The notes below the pieces were generated by a model. The model saw nothing but the letters and a program-made list of their open reading frames with translations. It searched no databases and was not told where the DNA came from. 64,000 nt of DNA from Streptomyces sp. NBC_00271 (GTDB taxonomy: Bacteria > Actinomycetota > Actinomycetes > Streptomycetales > Streptomycetaceae). Of the stretch, positions 30,342-38,144 are shown in pieces. The stretch covers positions 7,750,001-7,814,000 of the forward strand of contig NZ_CP108070.1 in NCBI RefSeq assembly GCF_036178845.1, in the 5' to 3' direction. Within the stretch, counting starts at the first letter, position 1; the number at the start of each line of letters is the position of its first letter. The position numbers and the translations under genes were made by a program.

Positions 30342-30674
30342 GTGTCCCCGCGTCGCAACCGTCCCAAGGGTTCCGACCCCTCCGACCGGAGCGCGGAGGA
30401 CGACCGCTCCGGGCGGTACGGCGGCTGGCAGTCCACGGAGAGCTGGCAGGGCGAGGAGTGGAGCGTGCGTCATGTGGCGGGCGCCAGCGCCGAGGGAAAG
30501 ACCTACCGCTGCCCGGGCTGCGACCAGATGATCCCCTCCGGCGTCCCGCACGTGGTGGCCTGGCCGGAGCACTCGGGCGTCGACGAGCGCCGGCACTGGC
30601 ACAAGGCCTGCTGGAACGCGAAGGACCGCCGCACCTCAAGGGTGCAGCGGTCCCGTAACGCGCCCAGGTTCTAG
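30342..30674 (+). CDS. Small conserved Cys/His protein, probable zinc finger
   Basis: A 110-residue protein with a polar, disordered N-terminus and a conserved C-terminal half. C57-P-G-C60, H70, H85/H87 and C90 (in RHWHKACW) look like a zinc-binding CxxC...HxxC site. Databases often label relatives ATP/GTP-binding protein, but I see no P-loop here. The GTG start has GAGG upstream. It converges on the ABC permease gene, 22 bp between stops. Confidence 0.7.
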   Translation: MSPRRNRPKGSDPSDRSAEDDRSGRYGGWQSTESWQGEEWSVRHVAGASAEGKTYRCPGCDQMIPSGVPHVVAWPEHSGVDERRHWHKACWNAKDRRTSRVQRSRNAPRF

Positions 30675-30696
30675 GCCACTTCGGGCCGGAGCGGAC

Positions 30697-31542
30697 TCAC
30701 ACGTCCCGGCGCTCCAGCAGCACGTACGCGCCGGCGATCGCCGCCGCCGTCACCCCGGCGAGCAGGCCGAGCTGCGCGCCGCCGCCGCCGTTCTCGTTGT
30801 CCAGCGCGAAGACCCTGGCGAGGGCGTTGGGAGCGGCGTACTCCTGCATCTTCTCGCCGATCGTGCGCATGCTCTGCGAGATCATCAGGAACGCGGGCAG
30901 GATCGCGGGCACCAGCACGACACCGAGCATCGTGGTGATCGCGCCCGCCGAGTGCCGCAGCATCGAGCCCACCGCGAGGGACAGGACGCCGAGGAGCGAG
31001 ACGTACAGCGCGCCCTTGACGACCGTGCCGCCCCAGGAGACGTGCGAGGAGCCGCTGTGCATGGCCGAGGTCATGAGGCCGACCAGGCCGATGGAGAACA
31101 CCGAGACGGCGAACGCCACCGCGAAGAAGATGATCAACTTGGCGGTGAGCACCCGGTGGCGCTGCGGCGAGGCCGTGAAGGTCGTGCGGATCATGCCCGT
31201 GCCGTACTCCGAGGAGACGACCAGGACGCCCAGCGTGATCAGGCAGATCTGGCCGAGGATCAGCCCGAAGAAGGCCGGGATCGTGTACGGCACGTCGCTG
31301 AAGTCGGAGTCCTGGGTCTGCGCGGCGACCAGGAAGCCGATGCCGACCACCAGGAGCAGGAAGATGCCGAGCGTCCAGAGCGTCGAGCGCACCGACTTGA
31401 TCTTCGTCCACTCGGAGGTGAGCGCGTGGCCGAGGTGGGTGCGGGTGACCGGGATCGGCGAGCTGTACGAAGTGCCGGGCGCCGCCTGCCAGGTGGGGGC
31501 AGCGGCGGCCTGCTGCGGCATCGGGGGCGGGGGCGTGCTCAT
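30697..31542 (-). CDS. ABC-2 type transporter permease (pair 1)
   Basis: A 281-residue permease with six hydrophobic segments, preceded by a Pro/Ala/Gln-rich N-terminus. The ABC-2 permease pattern is clear: SEWTKIKSVRSTLWTL before helix 1 and VVSSEYGTGMIRTTFTASPQR after helix 2. The C-terminal VLLERRDV is also found in the second permease of this window (LLLKRRDA). Its ATG overlaps the stop of the ATPase gene (ATGA). Probably an exporter; substrate unknown. Confidence 0.9.
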   Translation of the reverse strand: MSTPPPPMPQQAAAAPTWQAAPGTSYSSPIPVTRTHLGHALTSEWTKIKSVRSTLWTLGIFLLLVVGIGFLVAAQTQDSDFSDVPYTIPAFFGLILGQICLITLGVLVVSSEYGTGMIRTTFTASPQRHRVLTAKLIIFFAVAFAVSVFSIGLVGLMTSAMHSGSSHVSWGGTVVKGALYVSLLGVLSLAVGSMLRHSAGAITTMLGVVLVPAILPAFLMISQSMRTIGEKMQEYAAPNALARVFALDNENGGGGAQLGLLAGVTAAAIAGAYVLLERRDV

Positions 31543-32774
31543 CGGGCGTCCTCGGGCTTGGTCAGGTCGGGGGTGGCGGGAGCGGCGGGCGCCGGGGGCG
31601 CGGCAGGCGGCTGCGCGGGGGTCTGGGGAGCGGGCTGGGCATACGGATTGACGTCCGCGGCACCCGGGGCGCCCGGAGCGCCGTAGGGACCCGCCTGTGG
31701 GGCGCCCTGCGGCATCGCGAACGGCTGCCCGCCCTGCTGGGGCGGCGGCGGTGCGTACCAGCCCGGCTGGCCCTGGCCCGCGACCGGCAACTGCGGCGGC
31801 GGCATGGCGCCCGGCGGCAGCTCCTGCTGGAGCCCGGCCTTCTGGTCGATGGTGGAGCGGTAGTCGACGGCGCCCTGTGTCATCCGCATGTACGCCTCCT
31901 CCAGCGAGGCCTGGTGCGGAGAGAGCTCCCACAGGCGTACGTCGGCGGAGTGCGCGAGGTCGCTGATGCGGGGCAGCGGCAGGCCCATCACGCGCAGCGC
32001 GCCGTCCTGCTCGGGCAGCACCTGGCCGCCCGCCTCGGTGAGCGCGGCGGTCAGCTTCTCGCGCTGCTGCGGCTCGGTCTCCGGGGTGCGGACCCGGGCG
32101 AAGTCGGCCGAGTTGTGCGAGATGAAGTCCCTGATGTTCTGGTCGGCGAGCAGTTGACCGCGGCCGATCACGATCAGGTGGTCGGCGGTCAGCGCCATCT
32201 CGCTCATCAGGTGCGAGGAGACGAAGACCGTGCGGCCCTCCGCCGCGAGCGCCTTCATCAGGTTGCGGACCCAGAGGATGCCCTCGGGGTCGAGGCCGTT
32301 GACCGGCTCGTCGAAGAGCAGCACCTGAGGGTCGCCGAGGAGCGCGGCCGCGATGCCGAGCCGCTGCCCCATGCCGAGCGAGAAGCCCTTGGAGCGCTTC
32401 TTGGCCACGTCCTGCAGCCCGACCACACCGAGCACCTCGTCGACCCGGCGGGCCGGGATGCCCGACAACTGGGCGAGGCAGAGCAGGTGGTTGCGGGCGT
32501 GCCGACCGCCGTGCACGGCCTTGGCGTCGAGGAGCGCGCCGACCTGGCGGGGCGCGTTGGGCAGCTTGCGGTAGGGGAAGCCCCCGATGGTGACCTGCCC
32601 CGAGGTGGGGTTGTCGAGGCCGAGGATCATCCGCATCGTCGTCGACTTGCCCGAGCCGTTGGGCCCGAGGAAGCCGGTGACGGCACCCGGCCGCACCTGG
32701 AAGGAAAGGTTGTACACGGCCGTCTTGGCGCCGTAGCGCTTCGTCAGGCCGACTGCCTCGATCATGCTCCGCAC
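31539..32774 (-). CDS. ABC transporter ATP-binding protein with Pro/Gln/Gly-rich tail (pair 1)
   Basis: A 411-residue ABC ATPase. Walker A is GPNGSGKST, the signature is the variant SLGMGQRLGIA, Walker B is VLLFDEPVNGLDPEG, and the switch His is in VFVSSHLMSEM. The last 90 or so residues are a low-complexity Pro/Gln/Gly/Ala tail (for example PPPPQQGGQPFAMPQG) absent from ordinary family members. The start is unresolved between GTG 32774 and ATG 32765 (MIEAVGL); neither has good spacing. It is coupled to the permease by ATGA. Confidence 0.92.
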   Translation of the reverse strand: MRSMIEAVGLTKRYGAKTAVYNLSFQVRPGAVTGFLGPNGSGKSTTMRMILGLDNPTSGQVTIGGFPYRKLPNAPRQVGALLDAKAVHGGRHARNHLLCLAQLSGIPARRVDEVLGVVGLQDVAKKRSKGFSLGMGQRLGIAAALLGDPQVLLFDEPVNGLDPEGILWVRNLMKALAAEGRTVFVSSHLMSEMALTADHLIVIGRGQLLADQNIRDFISHNSADFARVRTPETEPQQREKLTAALTEAGGQVLPEQDGALRVMGLPLPRISDLAHSADVRLWELSPHQASLEEAYMRMTQGAVDYRSTIDQKAGLQQELPPGAMPPPQLPVAGQGQPGWYAPPPPQQGGQPFAMPQGAPQAGPYGAPGAPGAADVNPYAQPAPQTPAQPPAAPPAPAAPATPDLTKPEDAR

Positions 32775-33000
32775 CCATCGAAAGGTTCAGGACGTCGGGG
32801 CGCACGCCCCCGTAAGGGTTAGGAGGATATCGGGGCGTTGACGGTTCCACTCAAGAGAAAGTAAAAATGTGCAGGTCACGTGGGGGACGGCTGGGGCAAC
32901 AGTCTTACCTGGGGCCTTACCCGCAGCCTTCCTTTGTCAGGTACCCGTCCTGCCTGGTCAGGCTGGAAACGGAACCTCCGCACCCGATACCGGGCACCCC

Positions 33001-33891
33001 TCACGCCCGCCGCGGAAGTGAGTCGTCCAGCGGCGGCAGGTCGTCGTACAGCCGCAGCTCGGACGCGTCGTCGATGTACGGCAGGAAGTCCGTCTGCGGC
33101 AGTACCCAGCCCTCCTCACCGAAGACCAGCGTGCCCCGCTCGCGCAGCGCGCGGTCGGCTCCCGCGCGCCGCACCCAGGTGGACGGGTCGGGGCCGAGCA
33201 GTTCGCGCAGCCGGGCGGAGCCGGCCAGCAGCGCGGCGAGCAGCTCCGCCTGGTCGCCGCCGCCCGGACGCGGCTGCCCGGTGGCCGGATCGGCGAGCAC
33301 CCCGTGCGCGCTGAAGTAGATGTACGCGCCGCCGAGCCGCTCCCCGGAGGGCATCGTCATCGCGAACGTGTCGCCCGGGAGTATCGCCCGCCGGTAGTCA
33401 GGGAACTCGGTGTCGTCGACCGCCTTCAGCTGCGTCGAGTCCAGCCAGGTGACGACGAGCGTGGTCTCGGCGCGCGGGTCGACGTACGGCGTCCCCGCCA
33501 CGTACCCCGCCGGACTGATGTGTCCCGAGCAGCCCACCCCGATGCCGTGCACCCGCACCGGCACCATCGGCACCGTCGCCGGGATGCCGAGCCGGGTCAG
33601 CTTGTGGGCGACCTGGCCGGGGGAGGCGTTGGAGCCGACGGCGATCACCGGGTGGCGGTGCCCGGTGCCGACCTGGCCGAGGTCGGCGAGCGCCTCGTCG
33701 AGCCGCTGCTGCTCCTGGCGCTCCTCCACGTACCACTCGCCGAGCCGCAACGGCCGCACGTCGAGCTGGAGCAGTTCGCCGCCGGTGAGCAGCGAGGGCT
33801 CGGTGGTGGGACGGCCGGGATAGGTGAGCGGCTGCTTCGCGGGCACGTCGTCCAGGCCCAGCGCCTGCAGGCTTCGGTCCTTCGTCGTCAC
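33001..33891 (-). CDS. Conserved hypothetical protein with a GGCT-like Gly-Ser-Asn motif
   Basis: A 296-residue soluble protein. The central AVGSNASPGQVAHKL resembles the YGSN phosphate loop of gamma-glutamylcyclotransferase-like folds, and VHGIGVGCSGHISPAGYVAGTPYV follows. Both are conserved-looking, but the match is by eye only. Nothing else indicates a reaction. It is divergent from the Kir-like gene and lies between the two ABC transporter pairs. Confidence 0.6.
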   Translation of the reverse strand: MTTKDRSLQALGLDDVPAKQPLTYPGRPTTEPSLLTGGELLQLDVRPLRLGEWYVEERQEQQRLDEALADLGQVGTGHRHPVIAVGSNASPGQVAHKLTRLGIPATVPMVPVRVHGIGVGCSGHISPAGYVAGTPYVDPRAETTLVVTWLDSTQLKAVDDTEFPDYRRAILPGDTFAMTMPSGERLGGAYIYFSAHGVLADPATGQPRPGGGDQAELLAALLAGSARLRELLGPDPSTWVRRAGADRALRERGTLVFGEEGWVLPQTDFLPYIDDASELRLYDDLPPLDDSLPRRA

Positions 33892-34071
33892 GGTGACGCC
33901 CTTCGGGGGTGGTCGCGCGATACGGGCAACAGCCTTTCACGCGAGGTGTACCCGGGGTGGGGCTTGGTCTCCCCGTCGGGGCGGGGTTGGCCGGAACGGA
34001 CACCGGGAATCATGCCGTCCCATTGTACGAGTGGGGGCGAAGTGGGTTACGGGGGAGATGAGTTGAGGTTG

Positions 34072-35055
34072 ATGAGACGTGGGTGGAGTCGGGTGGGGTC
34101 CTCAAGGCGGGGACGGGCCCATCCGCGCTTCCGTACGTCCGTTCGCTGGTGGATCGCCGGACGTACCGTCCACGCCCTCCTCTTGATGACGCTGGGCGCA
34201 CTGGCGGGGCTCTCCGTCGTCATCGCGACCGCGTGGACGCTCACCGAGCACTCGTCGCGGTCGATGGCGCAGCGGTTCTCGAGCGGGGAGCGGCTCTTCG
34301 ACCTCAGCCTCGCGGTGCTGCGGGCGAGTGTCGGTACGGACAATCTCGCCCCCGAGCCGGACAGCACCGCGCACCAACTGCTCGCCACGGTCGCCTCCGT
34401 CACGGGCTCCCTGGTGCCCGCGGTGCTGCTGGGCATCGTCCTGATCAAGATGTTCGCGCTGCGGCCGTTCGTCTGGCGGCAGCGCGCCAGCATCTCGCAC
34501 GCCTGGACCGCGGACTTCCCCGGCTACTCGAGGCGCCACGCCGACAGCGAGGACGCGATCATCGCCGTCCGTTTCTACAACCGCTTCGACAACCTGTCCG
34601 TCGTGGATCTGCGCGCCCGTGCCCATCTGCGTTACCTGGAGCGCTCCCCGCACGACGGCAGCCTGGTCATCTACAAGCAGTGGCTGAAGGTCCTGGACGC
34701 GCAGGGCGAACCGGCCGACGAGCGGTACTGGCTCGCGGTCGAGCGCGGGGCGCCGTTCACCGTGTGGATACCGGTCGAGGCACCGGTGGCCGAACTGCCG
34801 TTCCGGCGTATCCAGGGCAAGGACCTGTCCGGCTCGTACGGCGTCAAGCTCCTCGTCCGGCTGACGGCGCGCACCGTGGGCCTGGGCACCGAGGTCGCCG
34901 ACGAGCGCTGGTTCGACCTGGAGGCGGGCGACTTCGAACTCGGCCGCTTCGTGCCGCTCCAGCCGGACCTGGGCAAGGACGTGTGGCGCTGGGAGGGCTG
35001 GACGGACTTCGACGCCCTGGAACCCCACCCGAACGGCGAGGACCCGAGGCCCTGA
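34072..35055 (+). CDS. Inward-rectifier (Kir) channel-like membrane protein with degenerate filter
   Basis: About 327 residues. Two transmembrane helices (about 33-56 and 102-130) flank a pore-like loop, and a large C-terminal domain resembles the KirBac cytoplasmic beta domain (AVRFYNRFDNLSVVDLRARA). The stretch SVGTDNLAPEPDSTAHQLLA aligns by eye with the Kir segment TVGYGDxxPxTxYAHxLx, but the selectivity filter TVGYG is replaced. It may not conduct K+. The N-terminus is Arg-rich. ATG 34072 has weak GAGG; TTG 34063 with GGGGGAG is an alternative start. Confidence 0.55.
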   Translation: MRRGWSRVGSSRRGRAHPRFRTSVRWWIAGRTVHALLLMTLGALAGLSVVIATAWTLTEHSSRSMAQRFSSGERLFDLSLAVLRASVGTDNLAPEPDSTAHQLLATVASVTGSLVPAVLLGIVLIKMFALRPFVWRQRASISHAWTADFPGYSRRHADSEDAIIAVRFYNRFDNLSVVDLRARAHLRYLERSPHDGSLVIYKQWLKVLDAQGEPADERYWLAVERGAPFTVWIPVEAPVAELPFRRIQGKDLSGSYGVKLLVRLTARTVGLGTEVADERWFDLEAGDFELGRFVPLQPDLGKDVWRWEGWTDFDALEPHPNGEDPRP

Positions 35056-35084
35056 GTGTCCGGAGGACTCCAGGCCCTGAATGT

Positions 35085-35855
35085 CTAGGCGTCCCGCCGC
35101 TTCAGCAGCAGATAGCCCCCGAGGAGCGCCGCGACCACCCACAGGACCATGATCGCCAGGCCGCCCCAGGGTCCGTACGGGGTGTCGTCGCCGATCGGGG
35201 TCACCACCCGCATGATCTTGCTACCGGCCTGGTCGGGCAGATAGCGGCCGATCTTCTTGGTCGCCGACACCGCGCCGAGGATGTTGGAGATCAGGAAGAA
35301 GAACGGCATGAGGATGCCGAGCGAGAGCATCGGGCTGCGCAGCATCGTCGCGACGCCCATCGAGAAGACCGCGATCAGCGTCATGTAGAGGCCGCCGCCG
35401 ATCACCGCGCGCAGCACCCCGGAGTCGCTGACCGACGCGCTGTGCGTGCCGAGCGCCGCCTGTCCCAGGAAGAAGGCGATGAAGCTGGTGATCATGCCGA
35501 CGACGAGGGCGAGCCCCGCCGCCACCGCGATCTTGCTGAAGAGGAACGTGGCGCGCTGCGGGACCGCGGCCAGCGAGGTGCGGATCATGCCGGTGCTGTA
35601 CTCGTTGCCGACCACGAGCACCCCGAACACGATCATCGCGAGCTGGCCGAGGCTCATCCCCGCGAAGCTGATGTACGTCGGGTCGAAGGAGAGCCGTTCG
35701 TTGTCGCCCATCTTGTCGAACTCGTTCTTCGACAGCAGCGAGATCAGGATGCCCAGCGCGATCGTGACCACCGCGGCGAGACTGAGCGTCCAGACCGTGG
35801 ACGCGACGGACCGGATCTTGGTCCACTCGGACTTGAGGACCTGGGTCGCCGCCAT
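35085..35855 (-). CDS. ABC-2 type transporter permease (pair 2)
   Basis: A 256-residue permease with six hydrophobic segments. It shares with the first permease LKSEWTKIRSVASTVWTL, VVGNEYSTGMIRTSLAAVPQR and the C-terminal LLLKRRDA, so the two pairs are paralogous. ATG 35855 (MAATQVL) has GGAG 8 nt upstream. The ATPase stop lies 2 bp before its start, indicating an operon. Confidence 0.9.
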   Translation of the reverse strand: MAATQVLKSEWTKIRSVASTVWTLSLAAVVTIALGILISLLSKNEFDKMGDNERLSFDPTYISFAGMSLGQLAMIVFGVLVVGNEYSTGMIRTSLAAVPQRATFLFSKIAVAAGLALVVGMITSFIAFFLGQAALGTHSASVSDSGVLRAVIGGGLYMTLIAVFSMGVATMLRSPMLSLGILMPFFFLISNILGAVSATKKIGRYLPDQAGSKIMRVVTPIGDDTPYGPWGGLAIMVLWVVAALLGGYLLLKRRDA

Positions 35856-35857
35856 GC

Positions 35858-36808
35858 TCAGGTCTCCTTGTTCCAGCCGCCGCCCCACTGCTGGGGCGGC
35901 GCATCGGTGTGCGCGTGGTACTCCACCGACTCCGCGGTCAGCTGCATGAACGCCTCCTCCAGGGAGGCCTGCTGGGGGCTCAGCTCGTGCAGCACGATCT
36001 GGTGCTGCGCGGCCAGCTCACCGATCTGCTCCGACTTCGCGCCGTCCACCTCCAGCGCCCCGCTGCCGCTCTCGACGACGGTGATCCCCGCCCCGTGCAG
36101 GACGTCGAGCAGCCGCTCGCGCTGGGGGGAGCGGATACGGACGTACGACCGCGAGTTCTGCGCGATGAAGTCGGCCATGGAGGTGTCCGCGAGGAGGCGG
36201 CCCTGGCCGATGACGACGAGGTGATCCGCGGTCAGCGCCATCTCGCTCATGAGGTGACTCGACACGAAGACCGTACGGCCCTGGCCGGCCAGCGACTTCA
36301 TCAGGTTGCGGATCCAGTGGATGCCCTCGGGGTCGAGGCCGTTGACCGGCTCGTCGAACATGAGGATCCGCGGGTCGCCGAGCAGCGCGCCCGCGATGCC
36401 CAGTCGTTGGCCCATGCCGAGCGAGAAGCCCTTGGCCTTCTTCCTGGCCACCGAGGTGAGGCCCACGGTGTCCAGGACCTCGTCGACCCGCGCCTTGGGG
36501 ATGCCGTTGCTCTGGGCGAGACAGAGGAGGTGGTTGAAGGCGCTGCGGCCGCCGTGCATGGCCTTGGCGTCCAGCAGGGCGCCGATGTACTTCAGCGGTT
36601 CCTTGAGGTGGTCGTAGTGCTGCCCGTCGATGCGTACGTCGCCCGCGGTGGGGCGGTCGAGGCCGAGCATCATCCGCATCGTCGTGGACTTGCCCGCGCC
36701 GTTCGGACCGAGGAACCCCGTGACGATACCGGGTCTGACGGTGAAGGTCAGATGGTTGACCGCCACCTTCTCGCCGTACCGCTTGGTCAGCCCCTCTAGC
36801 TCGATCAT
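35858..36808 (-). CDS. ABC transporter ATP-binding protein (pair 2)
   Basis: A 316-residue ABC ATPase. Walker A is GPNGAGKST, the signature SLGMGQRLGIAGALLGDP and Walker B ILMFDEPVNGLDPEG. It is clearly paralogous to the ATPase at 31539 and shares GALLDAKAMHGGRSAFNHLL and SSHLMSEMALTADHL. It lacks the long Pro-rich tail and ends PPQQWGGGWNKET. ATG 36808 (MIELEGL) is used; an in-frame start at 36844 is less likely. Confidence 0.92.
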   Translation of the reverse strand: MIELEGLTKRYGEKVAVNHLTFTVRPGIVTGFLGPNGAGKSTTMRMMLGLDRPTAGDVRIDGQHYDHLKEPLKYIGALLDAKAMHGGRSAFNHLLCLAQSNGIPKARVDEVLDTVGLTSVARKKAKGFSLGMGQRLGIAGALLGDPRILMFDEPVNGLDPEGIHWIRNLMKSLAGQGRTVFVSSHLMSEMALTADHLVVIGQGRLLADTSMADFIAQNSRSYVRIRSPQRERLLDVLHGAGITVVESGSGALEVDGAKSEQIGELAAQHQIVLHELSPQQASLEEAFMQLTAESVEYHAHTDAPPQQWGGGWNKET

Positions 36809-36968
36809 GCGCACACGGTAGGACGCGGTATGGGGCCGTGCCACTTGGGCGGCGGTGTGTTTGCCGCATGTTCACCGTCTCCGAATGCCGCGCCGTCGTG
36901 GCGTGTCGCGCCCACGTGGCGGAGCCGCACCATGTCACGGCCCCGCGCCTCTCACGGGGCACGCCAAC

Positions 36969-36999
36969 GACCCGCGCTCCCGAGAAGAGAGCGCGGGTC
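36969..36999. terminator. Hairpin downstream of filP
   Basis: GACCCGCGCTC (36969-36979) and GAGCGCGGGTC (36989-36999) are a perfect 11-bp stem with a 9-nt loop. It lies 27 bp beyond the filP stop on the minus strand, in the 217-bp gap to the ABC operon, and probably ends filP transcripts. Confidence 0.75.
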
Positions 37000-37025
37000 G
37001 GAGTATTGCCGGAAACTACCCGAAC

Positions 37026-37961
37026 CTACCGGGACTGCTGGGCCGGAACCCCGCGGGAGATCGGCTCGTCCTCGGCCGGCGTGGTCGCGGCGGCCACCGC
37101 GGCGCCCGTGAGCGTCGCGAGCATCTCGCGGACGTTCGTGAGCTGAGCGTTGATCGAGTCGCGACGGTTCGTCAGCGCCGCCAGCTCGCGCTCGGATTCC
37201 GAGCGGATGCGGTCGGCCTTGGCGTTCGCGTCGGCCACGATGTCCTCGGCCTGGCGCTGGGCCGTCTCCACCGTCTGGCGGGCGCGGCGCTCGGCGTCCG
37301 TGCGCAGCTTCTCGGCCTCCAGGCGGAGCTGCTCCGCGCGGTGCTCGATTTCCGCGAGGCGCTTCTCGGCCTTGGCCTGACGCGACGCCAGGTCGCGCTC
37401 GGACTGCTCGCGGCGCTTGGCGAGGTTCGTCTCGAAGTCGGCGGCGGCCTGCGCGGCCTTGGCACGGGTCTCCTCGAAGAGGGCGTCCGCCTCCTCGCGC
37501 TTGGACTGCGCGTCCTTCTGCGCCTCCTGGCGCAGCTGGGAGGCGTCGCTCTTGGCCTTCTCGACGATCCGGACGCCCTCGTCCTCGGCCTTGGACTTGC
37601 GGTCCGCAGCGAACGATTCTGCGTCGTTGCGGACCTGCTGGGCGGCCGACTCGGCGAGCTCACGGTGCTGCTCGGACGCGCGACGGGCCTCCTCGCGCAG
37701 ATCCTTCGCCTCCTCCTCGGCGAGGCGGAGGATCTTCTCGACACGCGCGCCGAGACCCGCGTACGACGGTTCGGCGTCGGTGACCTGGGCCTGGGCGTTC
37801 TGCGTTTCGAGGTGGAGTTCCTCGATGCGCTTTTCGAGAGCAGTGATACGGGCCAGAGCGCTGTCACGGTCGGAGACGAGCTTCGAAATGCGTTCGTCCA
37901 CCTGAGCGCGGTCGTACCCACGCCGCACAAGCTCGAAGCCGTAGGGGGAAGTGTCGCTCAT
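37026..37961 (-). CDS. filP: FilP, intermediate filament-like coiled-coil cytoskeletal protein
   Basis: A 311-residue protein that is almost entirely coiled coil (EEAKDLREEARRASEQHREL and similar heptads rich in Ala, Glu, Arg, Gln). A short DivIVA-like N-terminal segment reads YGFELVRRGYDRAQVDERI. In S. coelicolor FilP forms filaments giving hyphae mechanical strength and interacts with Scy and DivIVA at tips. ATG 37961 (MSDTSPYGF) is chosen. It lies 183 bp downstream of scy on the same strand, the conserved pairing. Confidence 0.94.
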   Translation of the reverse strand: MSDTSPYGFELVRRGYDRAQVDERISKLVSDRDSALARITALEKRIEELHLETQNAQAQVTDAEPSYAGLGARVEKILRLAEEEAKDLREEARRASEQHRELAESAAQQVRNDAESFAADRKSKAEDEGVRIVEKAKSDASQLRQEAQKDAQSKREEADALFEETRAKAAQAAADFETNLAKRREQSERDLASRQAKAEKRLAEIEHRAEQLRLEAEKLRTDAERRARQTVETAQRQAEDIVADANAKADRIRSESERELAALTNRRDSINAQLTNVREMLATLTGAAVAAATTPAEDEPISRGVPAQQSR

Positions 37962-38144
37962 GGGGTTCCTGTCGAATGAGACCGGTGAGGTGATAGGGGG
38001 AATCCTAGGGGCCAAAGCGGTGTGTCATCGAGCGGATGCGTGTTTGATCTGGAGAATGAGACTCCTTTTGGGTGGCTAACTGTCAGACGGCTTGCCAGAA
38101 CCTGTGGCAAAGGTCCGCGCAAAGCACGGAATGGGTGGTTATGG

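Noticed and set aside
30342..30674. Label ATP/GTP-binding protein used for relatives of this gene
   Set aside because: No Walker A or B motif is visible; the Cys/His pattern points to metal binding.
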